A stretch of 64,000 nucleotides of DNA from an uncultured Bacteroidales bacterium (GCA_937899245.1 CALDKB010000035.1:1-64000); one strand, 5' to 3'; positions 41,324-50,756 are shown, numbered from the stretch's first letter. Made by a program: numbers and translations. The notes: generated by a model from the letters alone, not told the origin.

Positions 41324-43231
41324 TTAACTATTTATATAACAATTTTTTAATATCCAATTATATATCGAATCGGCATCGTATCCGCATTCGCTGATAAGTT
41401 CTTCCTGTGTTCCGTGCATTACAAAATAGTCGGGAATTCCAAAACGCTTAACCTTCACATTGCAGTTCCTGTCGGAAACAAACTCAAGCACTTCGCTACC
41501 GAAGCCGCCAGCAATGGCATTATCCTCGACAGTAACAATGTATTTGTGAGTTTTGCAGGCATCATCAAGCAAATCGGTGTCGATAGGCTTTGCAAATATC
41601 ATGTCGTAAACCGAAACATTGACGCCATTATCGGCTGCCAGCCTGTCGGCAACCTTCTCGGCTGTTTGACCTGCTGTGCCAATTGACACCAAAGCAACAT
41701 CGGCGCCCTTGCGCAGGCATCTGCCCCTTCCTATTTCCATTTCATGGAACTCGATCTCCGACTTCGGATGGAACGACTTGCCACGCGGATAACGGATGAC
41801 AAACGGGAAGTTATTCTTCTCCAGCTGGGCAGTGTATAGCAAATCGCGCAGTTCATACTCGTCACGCGGTGCTGAGATAACGAGATTTGGAATGCACCTG
41901 AGGAACGAAATATCAAACGAACCATGGTGGGTTGCGCCATCCTTACCAACAAGTCCAGCCCTGTCGAGGCAAACAACAACATGCAGGTTCTGCAACGCAA
42001 CATCATGGACAATCTGGTCGAAAGCCCGCTGAGCGAAAGTGCTATATATGCAACAATATGGAACCATGCCACGCTTTGCAAGTCCTGCCGCAAATGTCAC
42101 GGCATGCTGTTCGGAAATACCTACATCGAAACTTCTCTCGGGGAAAACGTCGAACATCTTAGTCAACGAACTTCCCGACACCATTGCCGGAGATATTGCT
42201 ATAATCTTATCGTTTTTCTTTGCAAGTTCTACAATTGCATCGCCAAAAACATCCTGGAACTTCTGCGGAGCATCTGGGTCTGTTTTTTCGGCATAGACCT
42301 TACCTGTTGCCACGTCAAACTTTCCTGGGGCGGCATGCCACTGCTGAGGATTGTCCTCTGCCGGCTTAAAGCCCTTGCCCTTTTGTGTAATCAGGTGAAG
42401 GATTCGTGGTCCGCTGATATTCTTCAGGTCTTCAAACAACTTGACAAGCGATATCACATCATGACCATCAACCGGGCCGAAATATCTGATGTTCATCGAC
42501 TCGAACATATTGCTCTGTCGCATGACAATTGATTTCACGGCATTGTCTATACGCTGCGTAAAGCATCGCACATCCGGACCCAGCTTATTGACTTTCCCCA
42601 AGAAATGCCATACATCATCCTTAACTTTGTTGTAGGTTCTGGAAGTAGATATGTCGGTGAGGTATTCGCGCAATGCGCCAGGAGTTTCATCTATGGCTAT
42701 TTTGTTATCGTTGAGCACAATAAGCAAATTAGGATTATAGAATGCCGCATTATTAAGTGCCTCGAAGGCCTCGCCTCCCGACAACGCACCGTCGCCGATT
42801 ACGGCAACTGTATGCTCGTTGCTTCCTTGCATCTTTGCAGCCACCGCCATTCCAATAGCGGCAGAAATGCTTGTCGATGAATGACCAACACCGAAACTGT
42901 CGTATTTGCTTTCGGCTGGCGATGGAAATCCGCTTATACCCTTATATGTTCTGTTGGTCTTAAACGCCTCGCGACGTCCGGTAAGAATCTTGTGTCCATA
43001 AGCCTGATGTCCGACATCCCATATCAAGTTGTCGTTTGGCACATCGAAAACATAATGGATAGCGACAGTAAGTTCAATAACACCAAGATTAGCACCAAAA
43101 TGAGCAGGATTAACAGCGGCGGATTCTATAATGAAACGCCTTAATTCATCGCATACTTCTGGCAAGTCGACGAGGTCGACCCTCTTCAAATCGTCCGGAA
43201 CATTTATACTATCCAAAAATTTATACGACAT
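41324..43231 (-). CDS. dxs: 1-deoxy-D-xylulose-5-phosphate synthase
   Basis: Dxs makes DXP from pyruvate and glyceraldehyde 3-phosphate, the first step of the non-mevalonate isoprenoid pathway and of thiamine and pyridoxal supply. The 635-residue thiamine-diphosphate enzyme shows WDVGHQAYGHKILTGR near residue 71, the GDG(x)8E(x)4N thiamine motif starting at 146 and LNDNKIAI near 173. The transketolase-like C-terminal half has GISEQHAVTFAAGLA and RYPRGKS. It precedes the PorE-like gene by nine bases, so they are co-transcribed although the functions are unrelated. Confidence 0.97.
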   Translation of the reverse strand: MSYKFLDSINVPDDLKRVDLVDLPEVCDELRRFIIESAAVNPAHFGANLGVIELTVAIHYVFDVPNDNLIWDVGHQAYGHKILTGRREAFKTNRTYKGISGFPSPAESKYDSFGVGHSSTSISAAIGMAVAAKMQGSNEHTVAVIGDGALSGGEAFEALNNAAFYNPNLLIVLNDNKIAIDETPGALREYLTDISTSRTYNKVKDDVWHFLGKVNKLGPDVRCFTQRIDNAVKSIVMRQSNMFESMNIRYFGPVDGHDVISLVKLFEDLKNISGPRILHLITQKGKGFKPAEDNPQQWHAAPGKFDVATGKVYAEKTDPDAPQKFQDVFGDAIVELAKKNDKIIAISPAMVSGSSLTKMFDVFPERSFDVGISEQHAVTFAAGLAKRGMVPYCCIYSTFAQRAFDQIVHDVALQNLHVVVCLDRAGLVGKDGATHHGSFDISFLRCIPNLVISAPRDEYELRDLLYTAQLEKNNFPFVIRYPRGKSFHPKSEIEFHEMEIGRGRCLRKGADVALVSIGTAGQTAEKVADRLAADNGVNVSVYDMIFAKPIDTDLLDDACKTHKYIVTVEDNAIAGGFGSEVLEFVSDRNCNVKVKRFGIPDYFVMHGTQEELISECGYDADSIYNWILKNCYINS

Positions 43232-43262
43232 GCCAAAAATTATAGTACTTATATAAAAGTCG

Positions 43263-43270
43263 CAAAATTA
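43263..43270 (-). promoter_or_regulatory. dxs promoter, -7 element
   Basis: TAATTTTG on the minus strand, 31 bases before ATG 43231. Confidence 0.55.
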
Positions 43271-43341
43271 TAAAAAATAATTTTACACTTACAATTAAAT
43301 ATTAACATTTTAGTGTAAATAAAATAACCTCAATCGTATAA

Positions 43342-43369
43342 TTGTCCAAAACAAAGAAAGGTATTTTTG
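43342..43369 (+). promoter_or_regulatory. Promoter of the OmpA lipoprotein gene
   Basis: TTG (43342-43344), a 17-bp spacer and TATTTTTG (43362-43369), 28 bases before ATG 43398. Confidence 0.6.
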
Positions 43370-43397
43370 TGTTTCGTATATTAGAAATATTGTAGCT

Positions 43398-44513
43398 ATG
43401 AAAACGAAATTGTTACTAAAGACTATAGTACTTGCTGTTGCGACCTCAGCGACCGTTATCTCATGCGTGCCATCGCGCAAGTTCGAAGACGTGAAAGCAG
43501 CCGGAGAAGCCTGCGAAAGAGAACGTTCGGAACTGAAGAAGCAAAACGAAACGCTCGCAACTGCCAACAACGAGCTAAGGGCAGCCATCAACAAGCTGGA
43601 ACGCGACATGGCCTCGCTTGAAGCCGACACTGCAATAAAAGCTAATTCGTACCGAGTGCTTACTATGCAGTACGACAAAATAAACGACCTATACAAGCAG
43701 CTTCTCGAAAATCAGGAGAAACTCCGCGCCGGTGCCGACGCAGAACAGCAGAAAGCCATGTCGATACTACAGAAGACCAAGGACGAACTGCAGATAAGAG
43801 AAGACGAGCTCCGCAATCTCGAAGCACGATTAAATCAGGAGAGAGCCAGTCTAGAGGCCCTAAGAGCTCAAAACGAGCAGAAAGAAAACGAACTTAACGA
43901 AAAGAACGCTCTTCTTGAATCGCAACGCAATGAACTAGCATCGAAAAACAGCGAACTCGACAGCAAAAACAGCGAACTTAATGCGCAAAACGCCAAAGTT
44001 GCTGAACTACAAGCAATTCTAAATGCCAAGGACTCTGCCATGAACGCATTAAGGCAGAAAGTATCCGACGCACTGTCGGGCTTTGAAGGCAACGGTCTGA
44101 CAATCGCGCAGAGAGAAGGAAAAGTTTATGTGTCGCTTGACGAAAAACTGTTATTCAAGTCGGGAAAGTGGGATGTTGACCCGAAAGGCCAGGATGCGCT
44201 TAAGAAACTTGCAGGCGTACTCGAAAGCAACCCGGACATCAACATTACTATTGAAGGACACACCGACGACCTTGCATACAGTGGCAACGGCAACATTCAG
44301 GACAACTGGGACTTGAGTGCTAAACGAGCAACTTCAATTGTCAAGCTTATCCTTGCCAACTCGAAGATAGACCCTGTTCGCCTCATTGCTTCGGGACGCA
44401 GCTGCTACCTGCCGGTAGACGAGGCAAAAACGTCTGAAGCTCGTGCCAAGAACAGAAGAACTGAAATCATCCTTACTCCAAAGCTTGATATGCTTTACGA
44501 ACTGACAAGATAA
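43398..44513 (+). CDS. OmpA-family lipoprotein with coiled coil
   Basis: The 371-residue protein has a lipobox at VISC (Cys23). A long charged coiled coil (about 30-220) has repeated NELNEKNALLES and SKNSELDSKNSELN strings. The C-terminal OmpA peptidoglycan-binding domain (about 240-365) has LLFKSGKWDVDPKG, IEGHTDD and the basic NRRTEIIL end. It is predicted to be acylated in the outer membrane and bound to peptidoglycan. Own promoter and terminator. Confidence 0.9.
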   Translation: MKTKLLLKTIVLAVATSATVISCVPSRKFEDVKAAGEACERERSELKKQNETLATANNELRAAINKLERDMASLEADTAIKANSYRVLTMQYDKINDLYKQLLENQEKLRAGADAEQQKAMSILQKTKDELQIREDELRNLEARLNQERASLEALRAQNEQKENELNEKNALLESQRNELASKNSELDSKNSELNAQNAKVAELQAILNAKDSAMNALRQKVSDALSGFEGNGLTIAQREGKVYVSLDEKLLFKSGKWDVDPKGQDALKKLAGVLESNPDINITIEGHTDDLAYSGNGNIQDNWDLSAKRATSIVKLILANSKIDPVRLIASGRSCYLPVDEAKTSEARAKNRRTEIILTPKLDMLYELTR

Positions 44514-44540
44514 GAATAGCCACGACAAACAAAAAAAAGA

Positions 44541-44570
44541 AAGCCCGACCTTTACGCCGGGCTTCTTTTT
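44541..44570 (+). terminator. Terminator after the OmpA lipoprotein gene
   Basis: AAGCCCG (44541-44547) pairs with CGGGCTT (44558-44564), with A-run before and T-run after, so it can act on both strands. Confidence 0.85.
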
Positions 44571-44585
44571 CTAATTAACAATTTT

Positions 44586-45053
44586 CTACTTGTACATTAT
44601 CCCATTGTACTCAAGATAATCACTAACAACAATCAAGCTTGTTGCTTCCAACGACTCGGGCTGCTCATCGGTAGGACTTCCCATTGTTGCATAGAAAACC
44701 CACTGCTTCTTGCCGCAATCTTTTATCTCGCTAGAACTTTCAGACGTCTGCACGAGAACTTTTTCCGAATCCTTGGTGATTAAGACTGCTCCCTTCTGGA
44801 TTATATTTTCATCAACATCATCGTTACATTCGGTCATATTAACAACAACTAATGTGTCGTTAACAATAGCACTTTCCATCTTTAGCACCTTGCCGTCGAT
44901 AGACATCACATACAAAGGGCTGCTCTTTTCCGCTTCTGGATAAGCTTCCTCAATAACGTCAGTTTTCACTTCTTCCTTTGCCTTGTTGCACGAAGCAAAC
45001 ATCAGCATTCCAAAGATTGACATTGCAATCATAATCAAATATAATTTTCTCAT
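44586..45053 (-). CDS. Small lipoprotein, paralogue 1
   Basis: The 155-residue protein has a type II signal peptide with lipobox FASC (Cys22). It has an acidic linker, a domain with KKQWVFYATMG near residue 117 and a C-terminal VVSDYLEYNGIMYK. The last motif and the K-x-W-x-F-x-A-T string recur in the next upstream gene. The family is not recognised. It shares the terminator region with the convergent OmpA lipoprotein gene. Confidence 0.75.
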   Translation of the reverse strand: MRKLYLIMIAMSIFGMLMFASCNKAKEEVKTDVIEEAYPEAEKSSPLYVMSIDGKVLKMESAIVNDTLVVVNMTECNDDVDENIIQKGAVLITKDSEKVLVQTSESSSEIKDCGKKQWVFYATMGSPTDEQPESLEATSLIVVSDYLEYNGIMYK

Positions 45054-45078
45054 AATAAATAAAATTTAAACAATAATA

Positions 45079-45723
45079 CTATTCATACATTATACCATTA
45101 TAAAAAAACTTGTCGCTATCAATAATTATTCTTGTAGCCACAGTTCCGTTGCTTTCATAGTTTTTTGTAGGGTGAACAACTTTTTCAACACATTGGTTTA
45201 AAGTATAATCACTTCTACATGGTTTTTCAATAGAAGAAGAACATGTTACCGAAGTTACTCCATTAGACACTGTTGTTACTTGAACACATGCTCCTTTTGG
45301 CGCTTGACATTCACACAATATAAATATATTACCGCCAGGAACATCTCTATTTTGGCATATATCACCTAACGTTGCATTAAAATCCCAACGTTTTCGATCT
45401 GTTTTCATAAGACAAACACCTTCATCTAATTTTTCAACTTTATCAGAAATAATTAGCACATCTGGAATTTCTGATTCCGAAACACATTCATAAGAAGGTT
45501 CAATATCTATTTTTAGAGCATCTTCTTCTCTGCACAAATGCATAAGCATAAGCTTTCCATCTTCACCATACACATAATAACAATCTTCATATATAGACTG
45601 AATTTCATCGTTATTTTGTTTATTACTAACCACTGATTCTATATTAACAGCATCCTTTGTACATAAAGAAAACACCAACACGAAACCCAAAATAAACACC
45701 AGTAACACTAAATATCTTTTCAT
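45079..45723 (-). CDS. Cys-rich small lipoprotein, paralogue 2
   Basis: The 214-residue protein has a lipoprotein signal peptide (lipobox FSLC). It shares with its downstream neighbour the strings KRWDFNATLG and SDKFFYNGIMYE. It is longer by an insert rich in cysteine (CQNRD, CECQAPKGAC, CSSSIEKPC), which suggests disulfide bonding in the periplasm or on the surface. The sequence is more AT-rich than its neighbours. Function is unknown. The 25-base gap to paralogue 1 suggests one operon. Confidence 0.75.
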   Translation of the reverse strand: MKRYLVLLVFILGFVLVFSLCTKDAVNIESVVSNKQNNDEIQSIYEDCYYVYGEDGKLMLMHLCREEDALKIDIEPSYECVSESEIPDVLIISDKVEKLDEGVCLMKTDRKRWDFNATLGDICQNRDVPGGNIFILCECQAPKGACVQVTTVSNGVTSVTCSSSIEKPCRSDYTLNQCVEKVVHPTKNYESNGTVATRIIIDSDKFFYNGIMYE

Positions 45724-45748
45724 AATTTTATATTATCGAAAAACAATG

Positions 45749-45756
45749 CAAATATA
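45749..45756 (-). promoter_or_regulatory. Promoter of the paralogous lipoprotein pair
   Basis: TATATTTG on the minus strand, 25 bases before ATG 45723. Confidence 0.6.
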
Positions 45757-45854
45757 TAATAAAAATCAAAAAAAAAAAACATTTTAACAAACCTTTAACT
45801 TTTAGTGATGTAAAAAATTGCGGTTGGCACTTCTTTCAGCAACCATACCAAACA

Positions 45855-46724
45855 CTACCCTTTCTTCTTTTCAATCGGCAACACACCGGCCATCTCACCA
45901 ATTACATTCACCAAATCGGAATCGGAAGGCACAACGATCTTAGCGTTCTCCTTGAGGGAATTTTCAAGTGCCTCAATCTTTCTAAGCAATTGAGCATTGC
46001 CAATAAAATACTTTTCTGCAGCTTCGTTTACAAGACGAATTGCTTCAGCTTCACCTTCGGCATTAAGAATCTTTGCCTGACGAACACCTTCGGCCTCCTT
46101 AATCTTTGCACGCTTAACACCGTCAGCTTCGGTTTCGGCAGCTGTTGCATAATCGACAGCGGCAATCTTCTCGTTTTCGGCCTTTACGACCTTGTTCATG
46201 GTTGCCTGTACATCTTGTGGAGGATCAATCTGCTTAAGCTCTGCACGAACAATAGAAATGCCCCAGTCCTCGGTTTCGTCGGAAAGAATCTGGTGCAACT
46301 CGTTATTAATGCGACCACGTTCACTATTTGCCGACTTCAAGGTCATGGTACCAATAATGTTACGCAAAGTCGTACGGGCTAAGTTTACAATCTGCACTTG
46401 GTAGTTGTAGACATTGTAAAGCGAATTTTTCACACTCATCTCATCCTCGCGAACCCGGAAATAAATCTGTGCATCGACAGTTGCGTTAAGATTATCGTTG
46501 GTAATAATTTCCTGAGGATCTGCATCTACCATTTGCTCTGTTACATTCACACGATAAATCCTATCAATGAAAGGGATTATCCAATGCAAGCCAGGTCCAG
46601 CAAAATGATGGTACTTACCAAGACGTTCAACAAGCGCCCTGTGTGTAGGACGAACAACCTTGAAACCTGCAAAGAAAAGAATTAGCACTACGGCTACAAT
46701 TAGCACAATTGAAATAACACTCAT
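45855..46724 (-). CDS. SPFH/Band 7 (stomatin-like) membrane protein
   Basis: The 289-residue protein has an N-terminal membrane helix (VISIVLIVAVVLILFFAGF). It is followed by the SPFH domain: VRPTHRALVERLGKY, GPGLHWIIPFID and NVTEQMVDADPQEIITND. A charged helical region near 185-235 (EAEGVRQAKILNAEGEAEA) is typical of stomatin and slipin proteins, which form large membrane rings. No NfeD-type partner lies next to it. It is probably monocistronic with its own promoter. Confidence 0.92.
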   Translation of the reverse strand: MSVISIVLIVAVVLILFFAGFKVVRPTHRALVERLGKYHHFAGPGLHWIIPFIDRIYRVNVTEQMVDADPQEIITNDNLNATVDAQIYFRVREDEMSVKNSLYNVYNYQVQIVNLARTTLRNIIGTMTLKSANSERGRINNELHQILSDETEDWGISIVRAELKQIDPPQDVQATMNKVVKAENEKIAAVDYATAAETEADGVKRAKIKEAEGVRQAKILNAEGEAEAIRLVNEAAEKYFIGNAQLLRKIEALENSLKENAKIVVPSDSDLVNVIGEMAGVLPIEKKKG

Positions 46725-46751
46725 ATTAATTTTTTTAATTGGTTAGTCTTG

Positions 46752-46759
46752 CAAATATA
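46752..46759 (-). promoter_or_regulatory. Promoter of the SPFH gene, -7 element
   Basis: TATATTTG on the minus strand, 27 bases before ATG 46724. Confidence 0.6.
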
Positions 46760-46810
46760 CAAAATTTCTGAAGATATTGCTCTGCAGCAACATTTTTTTG
46801 CAGGATATAT

Positions 46811-47320
46811 TTAGCGTATCATTTTGGTGATTTTCTCAACAAGAGCATCCTTGTCAAGATTAAGACCTTCGACAGAAATACTAGCCATAGAATAGAACGG
46901 CTCGCGAACAGCCAGTGTGGCTTCTACATATTCGAGCAATTCGGCTTCGGTCTTGTCTGCCGTCAATGGTCGCTTCTTATGCGACATGGAAATTCGGTTG
47001 GCCAACGCCTTGGCAGGCATTTTTATGTACACGCTTAGCCCCAAGCCGTTTATCAGCGTCATATTATCGTTGAAGCAGGGTGTGCCACCACCACACGAAA
47101 GCACATATCCGTCCTTGTCGGCAAACGATTTCAAAGTTTCGGTTTCCAAACGACGAAAGCATTCCTCATCGAAACTCTGAAAAATCGACGAAACCGACAT
47201 ATGGTATCGGTTTTCAATTTCAGCATCGAGGTCAAAAAAAGAAAGATTTAATGATTTTGCGAGCCGTTTCCCGACAACAGACTTGCCGGCACCCATAAAT
47301 CCCACAAGGAAGATTCTCAT
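46811..47320 (-). CDS. aroK: Shikimate kinase
   Basis: AroK phosphorylates shikimate in aromatic amino-acid synthesis. The 169-residue P-loop kinase shows Walker A GFMGAGKS at 7-14, the shikimate-site FDLDAEIE near 29, FRRLE near 56, CGGGTP near 77 and the lid region KKRPLT. Length is normal. It lies four bases after the 47325 gene, so the two form an operon. Confidence 0.95.
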   Translation of the reverse strand: MRIFLVGFMGAGKSVVGKRLAKSLNLSFFDLDAEIENRYHMSVSSIFQSFDEECFRRLETETLKSFADKDGYVLSCGGGTPCFNDNMTLINGLGLSVYIKMPAKALANRISMSHKKRPLTADKTEAELLEYVEATLAVREPFYSMASISVEGLNLDKDALVEKITKMIR

Positions 47321-47324
47321 CTAT

Positions 47325-48080
47325 TTAGAAAAGAGGTATTTGCAATTGAGCTTCGGCCATACGGGCAGCCATCTCCTCCTGCTTGCGCAATCTCGGCTTG
47401 CGAACAATCTGCTGTACGTTGAATCCAAGTTCGTTCATAATCTTCAAACGTTCTTCGAATTCAAGTTCAGCAAACTTATCACATGTAGCATTGAACACTT
47501 CAAGAATAAGGCTGTCAGTAGTTTCGCGTATATAGTCGATATTTTCGACCTCGGCCTTGTTAAGCGTCTGTCGATAGTTGCGTTCGTTGTATATATCCTC
47601 AAACTTTTCGATCCAAATTTTTACAGAAGAAATGTTTGGGTTTGTGAAAAGGCGTCCGCCATTGGCAATACGGTTGGCGTCGCACTCAAAAAGATGCTTT
47701 GCAACCTCAAGAAGCTCCTCGCCGTTACGTGGGTTCGGAATGACAAACGGATACTGCAATCCATAATAACTGGTAACATCAACCGGCAGTTCGCCACGTT
47801 CGATAGCCATGTGCATCGACATATAATAGTGAACCACGAATGTTTTCGACTTGCTGAACAAATTGTTGTAGTCGTTATTGAATGCTTCCTCCTGCTGTCT
47901 CAGGCATTCCTTGTATGCTCTGAACTTTTCGAATACGGGAAGGTTTTCCTCGACCACATTAGCCTGATATTCAGCAAACAAGCTACCATCTTCTACTGGA
48001 TTGTTACGCAGATATGCGTCAAACGACCTAAGGATTTCAAGTCGTTCAGTATCGGTATGCTTATAAATCAGCTTCTCCAT
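47325..48080 (-). CDS. Conserved hypothetical protein, 251 aa, upstream of aroK
   Basis: I do not recognise a named family. The protein is mostly helical, with no signal peptide or membrane helix. It is rich in Glu, Tyr and Asn, with segments such as FVVHYYMSMHMAIERGELP, YYGLQYPFVIPNPRNGEELL and ANGGRLFTNPNISSVKIW. It ends in QLQIPLF. That tail resembles the hexapeptide beta-clamp-binding motif (compare QLSLPL in Hda), but the match is weak and unproven. It is co-transcribed with aroK. Confidence 0.78.
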   Translation of the reverse strand: MEKLIYKHTDTERLEILRSFDAYLRNNPVEDGSLFAEYQANVVEENLPVFEKFRAYKECLRQQEEAFNNDYNNLFSKSKTFVVHYYMSMHMAIERGELPVDVTSYYGLQYPFVIPNPRNGEELLEVAKHLFECDANRIANGGRLFTNPNISSVKIWIEKFEDIYNERNYRQTLNKAEVENIDYIRETTDSLILEVFNATCDKFAELEFEERLKIMNELGFNVQQIVRKPRLRKQEEMAARMAEAQLQIPLF

Positions 48081-48281
48081 GTGTACTTCTTCTCAATAAA
48101 AACGTACAAAAATACATTGCTACAAGACACCAAAGACACATAATCTTCAAAAGAAGTTAACAAAAAAATGTTTATTAGATGACAAGCAAAATAGCGCCAC
48201 CTGATGGAGTTTGGAAATACAATTAACAGACAATTGATAAGATTTTTTGGCATTGAATTGAAATCAGTAAACGATTTTGAT

Positions 48282-48289
48282 TATTTTTG
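48282..48289 (+). promoter_or_regulatory. pyrH promoter, -7 element
   Basis: TATTTTTG, 23 bases before ATG 48313. The open frame starts upstream at 48277, but that part lies in the promoter. Confidence 0.65.
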
Positions 48290-48312
48290 TGGCCAAACAA
48301 ATAAAAAGCGAA

Positions 48313-49020
48313 ATGAGATTCAAAAGAATATTATTAAAGCTTAGCGGAGAATCGCTAGCAGGTGCCACAAAGCAGGGCATCGACGAGAAGCATCTTATGG
48401 AATATGCCAACCAGATAAAAGCAATCCACGACAAGGGCGTACAAGTTGGCATAGTTATCGGAGGCGGCAATATATTCCGCGGCATTTCTGGCGAAAGCAA
48501 GGGCTTCGACAGAGTAAGAGGCGACCAAATGGGAATGCTTGCTACAATCATCAACTCGCTGGCACTACAGAACGGACTTGAGTCTGTTGGTGTGAAGACT
48601 CGTCTTTTCACTTCAATAGGAATCGAATCGATAGGCGACCGCATTTCAAAGCCAAAAGTTGTGGAAGCGCTGGAGAACAACTATGTTTGCATACTTGCAG
48701 GCGGCACAGGCAACCCGTATTTCTCAACCGACAGCGCATCGGCATTGCGTGCGATCGAAATCGAAGCCGACGTTTTCCTGAAGGGCACACGCGTAAACGG
48801 CGTCTACACTGCCGACCCCGAAAAGGATCCGACAGCTACCAAATTCGACACCATAACATTCGACGAAGTGTACAAGCGCGGACTAAAAATCATGGACCTG
48901 ACGGCTTTTACACTGTGCAAGGAAAACAACATGCCAGTAATTGTGTTCGACATGGACACATACGGCAACTTAGAAAAGGTTATCAATAACGAAAACATAG
49001 GAACATACATTTCAAAGTAA
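48313..49020 (+). CDS. pyrH: UMP kinase
   Basis: PyrH phosphorylates UMP to UDP with ATP, an essential pyrimidine step. The 235-residue amino-acid-kinase fold protein starts RFKRILLKLSGESLAG and has GIVIGGGNIFRG. It also has DQMGMLATIINSLALQ, the GGTGNPYFSTDSASALRA substrate loop and KGTRVNGVYTADP. Length is normal. frr follows after one base, the usual pyrH-frr pair. Confidence 0.96.
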   Translation: MRFKRILLKLSGESLAGATKQGIDEKHLMEYANQIKAIHDKGVQVGIVIGGGNIFRGISGESKGFDRVRGDQMGMLATIINSLALQNGLESVGVKTRLFTSIGIESIGDRISKPKVVEALENNYVCILAGGTGNPYFSTDSASALRAIEIEADVFLKGTRVNGVYTADPEKDPTATKFDTITFDEVYKRGLKIMDLTAFTLCKENNMPVIVFDMDTYGNLEKVINNENIGTYISK

Positions 49021-49021
49021 T

Positions 49022-49582
49022 ATGGAAGAATTAGATTTATACATCGACGATGCAAAGGACGGAATGAAGTCGGCCCTCGAGCATCTTGAAAAAGAACTTT
49101 CAAAAATAAGAGCAGGCAAAGCAAATCCGGCAATGCTGGAATCGGTTAAGGTTGAATGCTACGGCATGGTATCACCTATCACTCAGGTTGCCAACCTTTC
49201 CGCTCCGGATCCAAAGACAATTTTCATCCAGCCATGGGACAAATCGACAATCCCGGCTATCGAAAAGGCAATACTTGCCGCCAACCTCGGCTTTAATCCT
49301 GCAAACAATGGCGAAGTAATCCGAATTATCGTTCCGCCATTAACAGAAGAACGTAGAAAACAACTTGTAAAGCAGGTTAAGGGACTCGGCGAAAACGCAA
49401 AAGTTGTTATCCGTAATGCTCGCCGCGATGCTATCGAAGAATTCAAGAAACTCAAGAAAGATGGCGTTTCGGAAGACGAAGCAAAGAACGCAGAACAAAA
49501 CGTTCACAAAGCACACGAAGACTATATCAAGAAAGTTGATACAGTCATCGACGCCAAGGAAAAGGAACTTATGACAATCTAA
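49022..49582 (+). CDS. frr: Ribosome recycling factor
   Basis: RRF splits post-termination ribosomes with EF-G. The 186-residue protein shows the family pattern KIRAGKANPAMLESVKVECYG and the PWDKSTIPAIEKAI block. It also has LTEERRKQLVKQVK, the hinge-helix signature RNARRDAIEEFKKLKKD and a C-terminal helix ending in KEKELMTI. Length is normal. It forms an operon with pyrH and is followed by a hairpin terminator. Confidence 0.96.
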   Translation: MEELDLYIDDAKDGMKSALEHLEKELSKIRAGKANPAMLESVKVECYGMVSPITQVANLSAPDPKTIFIQPWDKSTIPAIEKAILAANLGFNPANNGEVIRIIVPPLTEERRKQLVKQVKGLGENAKVVIRNARRDAIEEFKKLKKDGVSEDEAKNAEQNVHKAHEDYIKKVDTVIDAKEKELMTI

Positions 49583-49603
49583 AGTTGTCTTTGTCTCTGA
49601 CAC

Positions 49604-49650
49604 AAAACATTTTCCCCGCCAACATTATGGCTGAGGAAAATGTTTTTTTT
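49604..49650 (+). terminator. Terminator after frr
   Basis: A 12-bp stem (49604-49615 with 49635-49646), loop of 19 bases, then a T-run. Confidence 0.85.
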
Positions 49651-49664
49651 ATCGAATATTTATA

Positions 49665-49672
49665 TAAATTTG
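49665..49672 (+). promoter_or_regulatory. Promoter of the TPR gene, -7 element
   Basis: TAAATTTG, 29 bases before ATG 49702. Confidence 0.6.
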
Positions 49673-49701
49673 CAATTTGATAATTAAAAATTTCATTGAC
49701 C

Positions 49702-50736
49702 ATGAAAATTCGAATTGCACTGACAATATCCCTTGCACTTGCACTAACAAGTGCTTTCGCACAAACACAAAGCGACAAGGACCTTCTGCAGAACGGCATC
49801 TACGCCTTCAACAACGACAACTACAGCAAGGCTATTTCAAACCTCTCAAAGTATGTAGAGACATACAAGGAAAATGCAGTTGCATATAATGTTCTCGGAA
49901 AGGCATACTCCAGCATCGGCGATTTCGACAATGCCATGATCAACTTTCAATTGGCAATAAAGGTCAACCCTAAATACTACGAGGCAATCAAGAACCTCGG
50001 ATATGTGTATTACGACGAAGGCGACTTCGACAAGGCAATCAGTCTTTTCAAGAGTGCAATAAAGATCAATCCGCAATACGACACTGCATTCAACGCACTT
50101 GGCAACGCATACGACGAACAGAAAAACTACAAGAAGGCAATTTCGTACTATACAAAAGCCACAGCCCTTAGCAAGGAATACGACGGCGCATTCAACAATC
50201 TCGGTCTTGCATACTCCCACAACGGCAACTACGAAAAAGGCATAGAATGCTGCAAAATGGCAATCGAGATAAACCCACGCAACGACGAAGCATACAATGC
50301 CATAGGCGCCATCTACGAGGAACAGGGCGAATATGTTGATGCAATCGAATGGTTCAAGAAGGCAATAGAGATAAATCCTGAAAATGCTGACGCGCACAAC
50401 AACCTCGGTGTTGCCTACTACTATTCCGACGATGTCAAGGGCGAATCGAAAGCGGTAAGATACTACATGAAGGCACTGGAGCTTAACCCGAACAACATCG
50501 ACTCGTTCAACAATCTTGGAGCAGCATATTTCTCGACAAATCCGACAAAGGCTCTCGACTATTACAACAAGGCACTGGAAATAAACCCCAACCACGTCGA
50601 AACCAACTACAACATCGCCAAGCTCTACATGTCGCTGGACAGAGAAGCCGATGCAATAGCTCATTTCCGCCGTGCCGCAAAAGCCGGTCAAGAACTTAGC
50701 CAGAAGGAACTTAAGACGAAAGGTCTCGACTGGTAA
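49702..50736 (+). CDS. Secreted tetratricopeptide repeat protein
   Basis: Starting at ATG 49702 gives a signal peptide (MKIRIALTISLALALTSAFA) and a 324-residue mature protein. The mature part consists almost wholly of about eight TPR units of 34 residues (for example AINLG-type helix pairs with NNLGVAYYYS and YNAIGAIYEEQGEYVDAIEW). A frame from TTG 49696 adds only two residues. It is predicted periplasmic or outer-membrane associated, and such solenoids bind partner proteins; the partner is unknown. ribD starts 20 bases after the stop. Confidence 0.85.
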   Translation: MKIRIALTISLALALTSAFAQTQSDKDLLQNGIYAFNNDNYSKAISNLSKYVETYKENAVAYNVLGKAYSSIGDFDNAMINFQLAIKVNPKYYEAIKNLGYVYYDEGDFDKAISLFKSAIKINPQYDTAFNALGNAYDEQKNYKKAISYYTKATALSKEYDGAFNNLGLAYSHNGNYEKGIECCKMAIEINPRNDEAYNAIGAIYEEQGEYVDAIEWFKKAIEINPENADAHNNLGVAYYYSDDVKGESKAVRYYMKALELNPNNIDSFNNLGAAYFSTNPTKALDYYNKALEINPNHVETNYNIAKLYMSLDREADAIAHFRRAAKAGQELSQKELKTKGLDW

Positions 50737-50756
50737 AACCAGACAAAATCACCATC

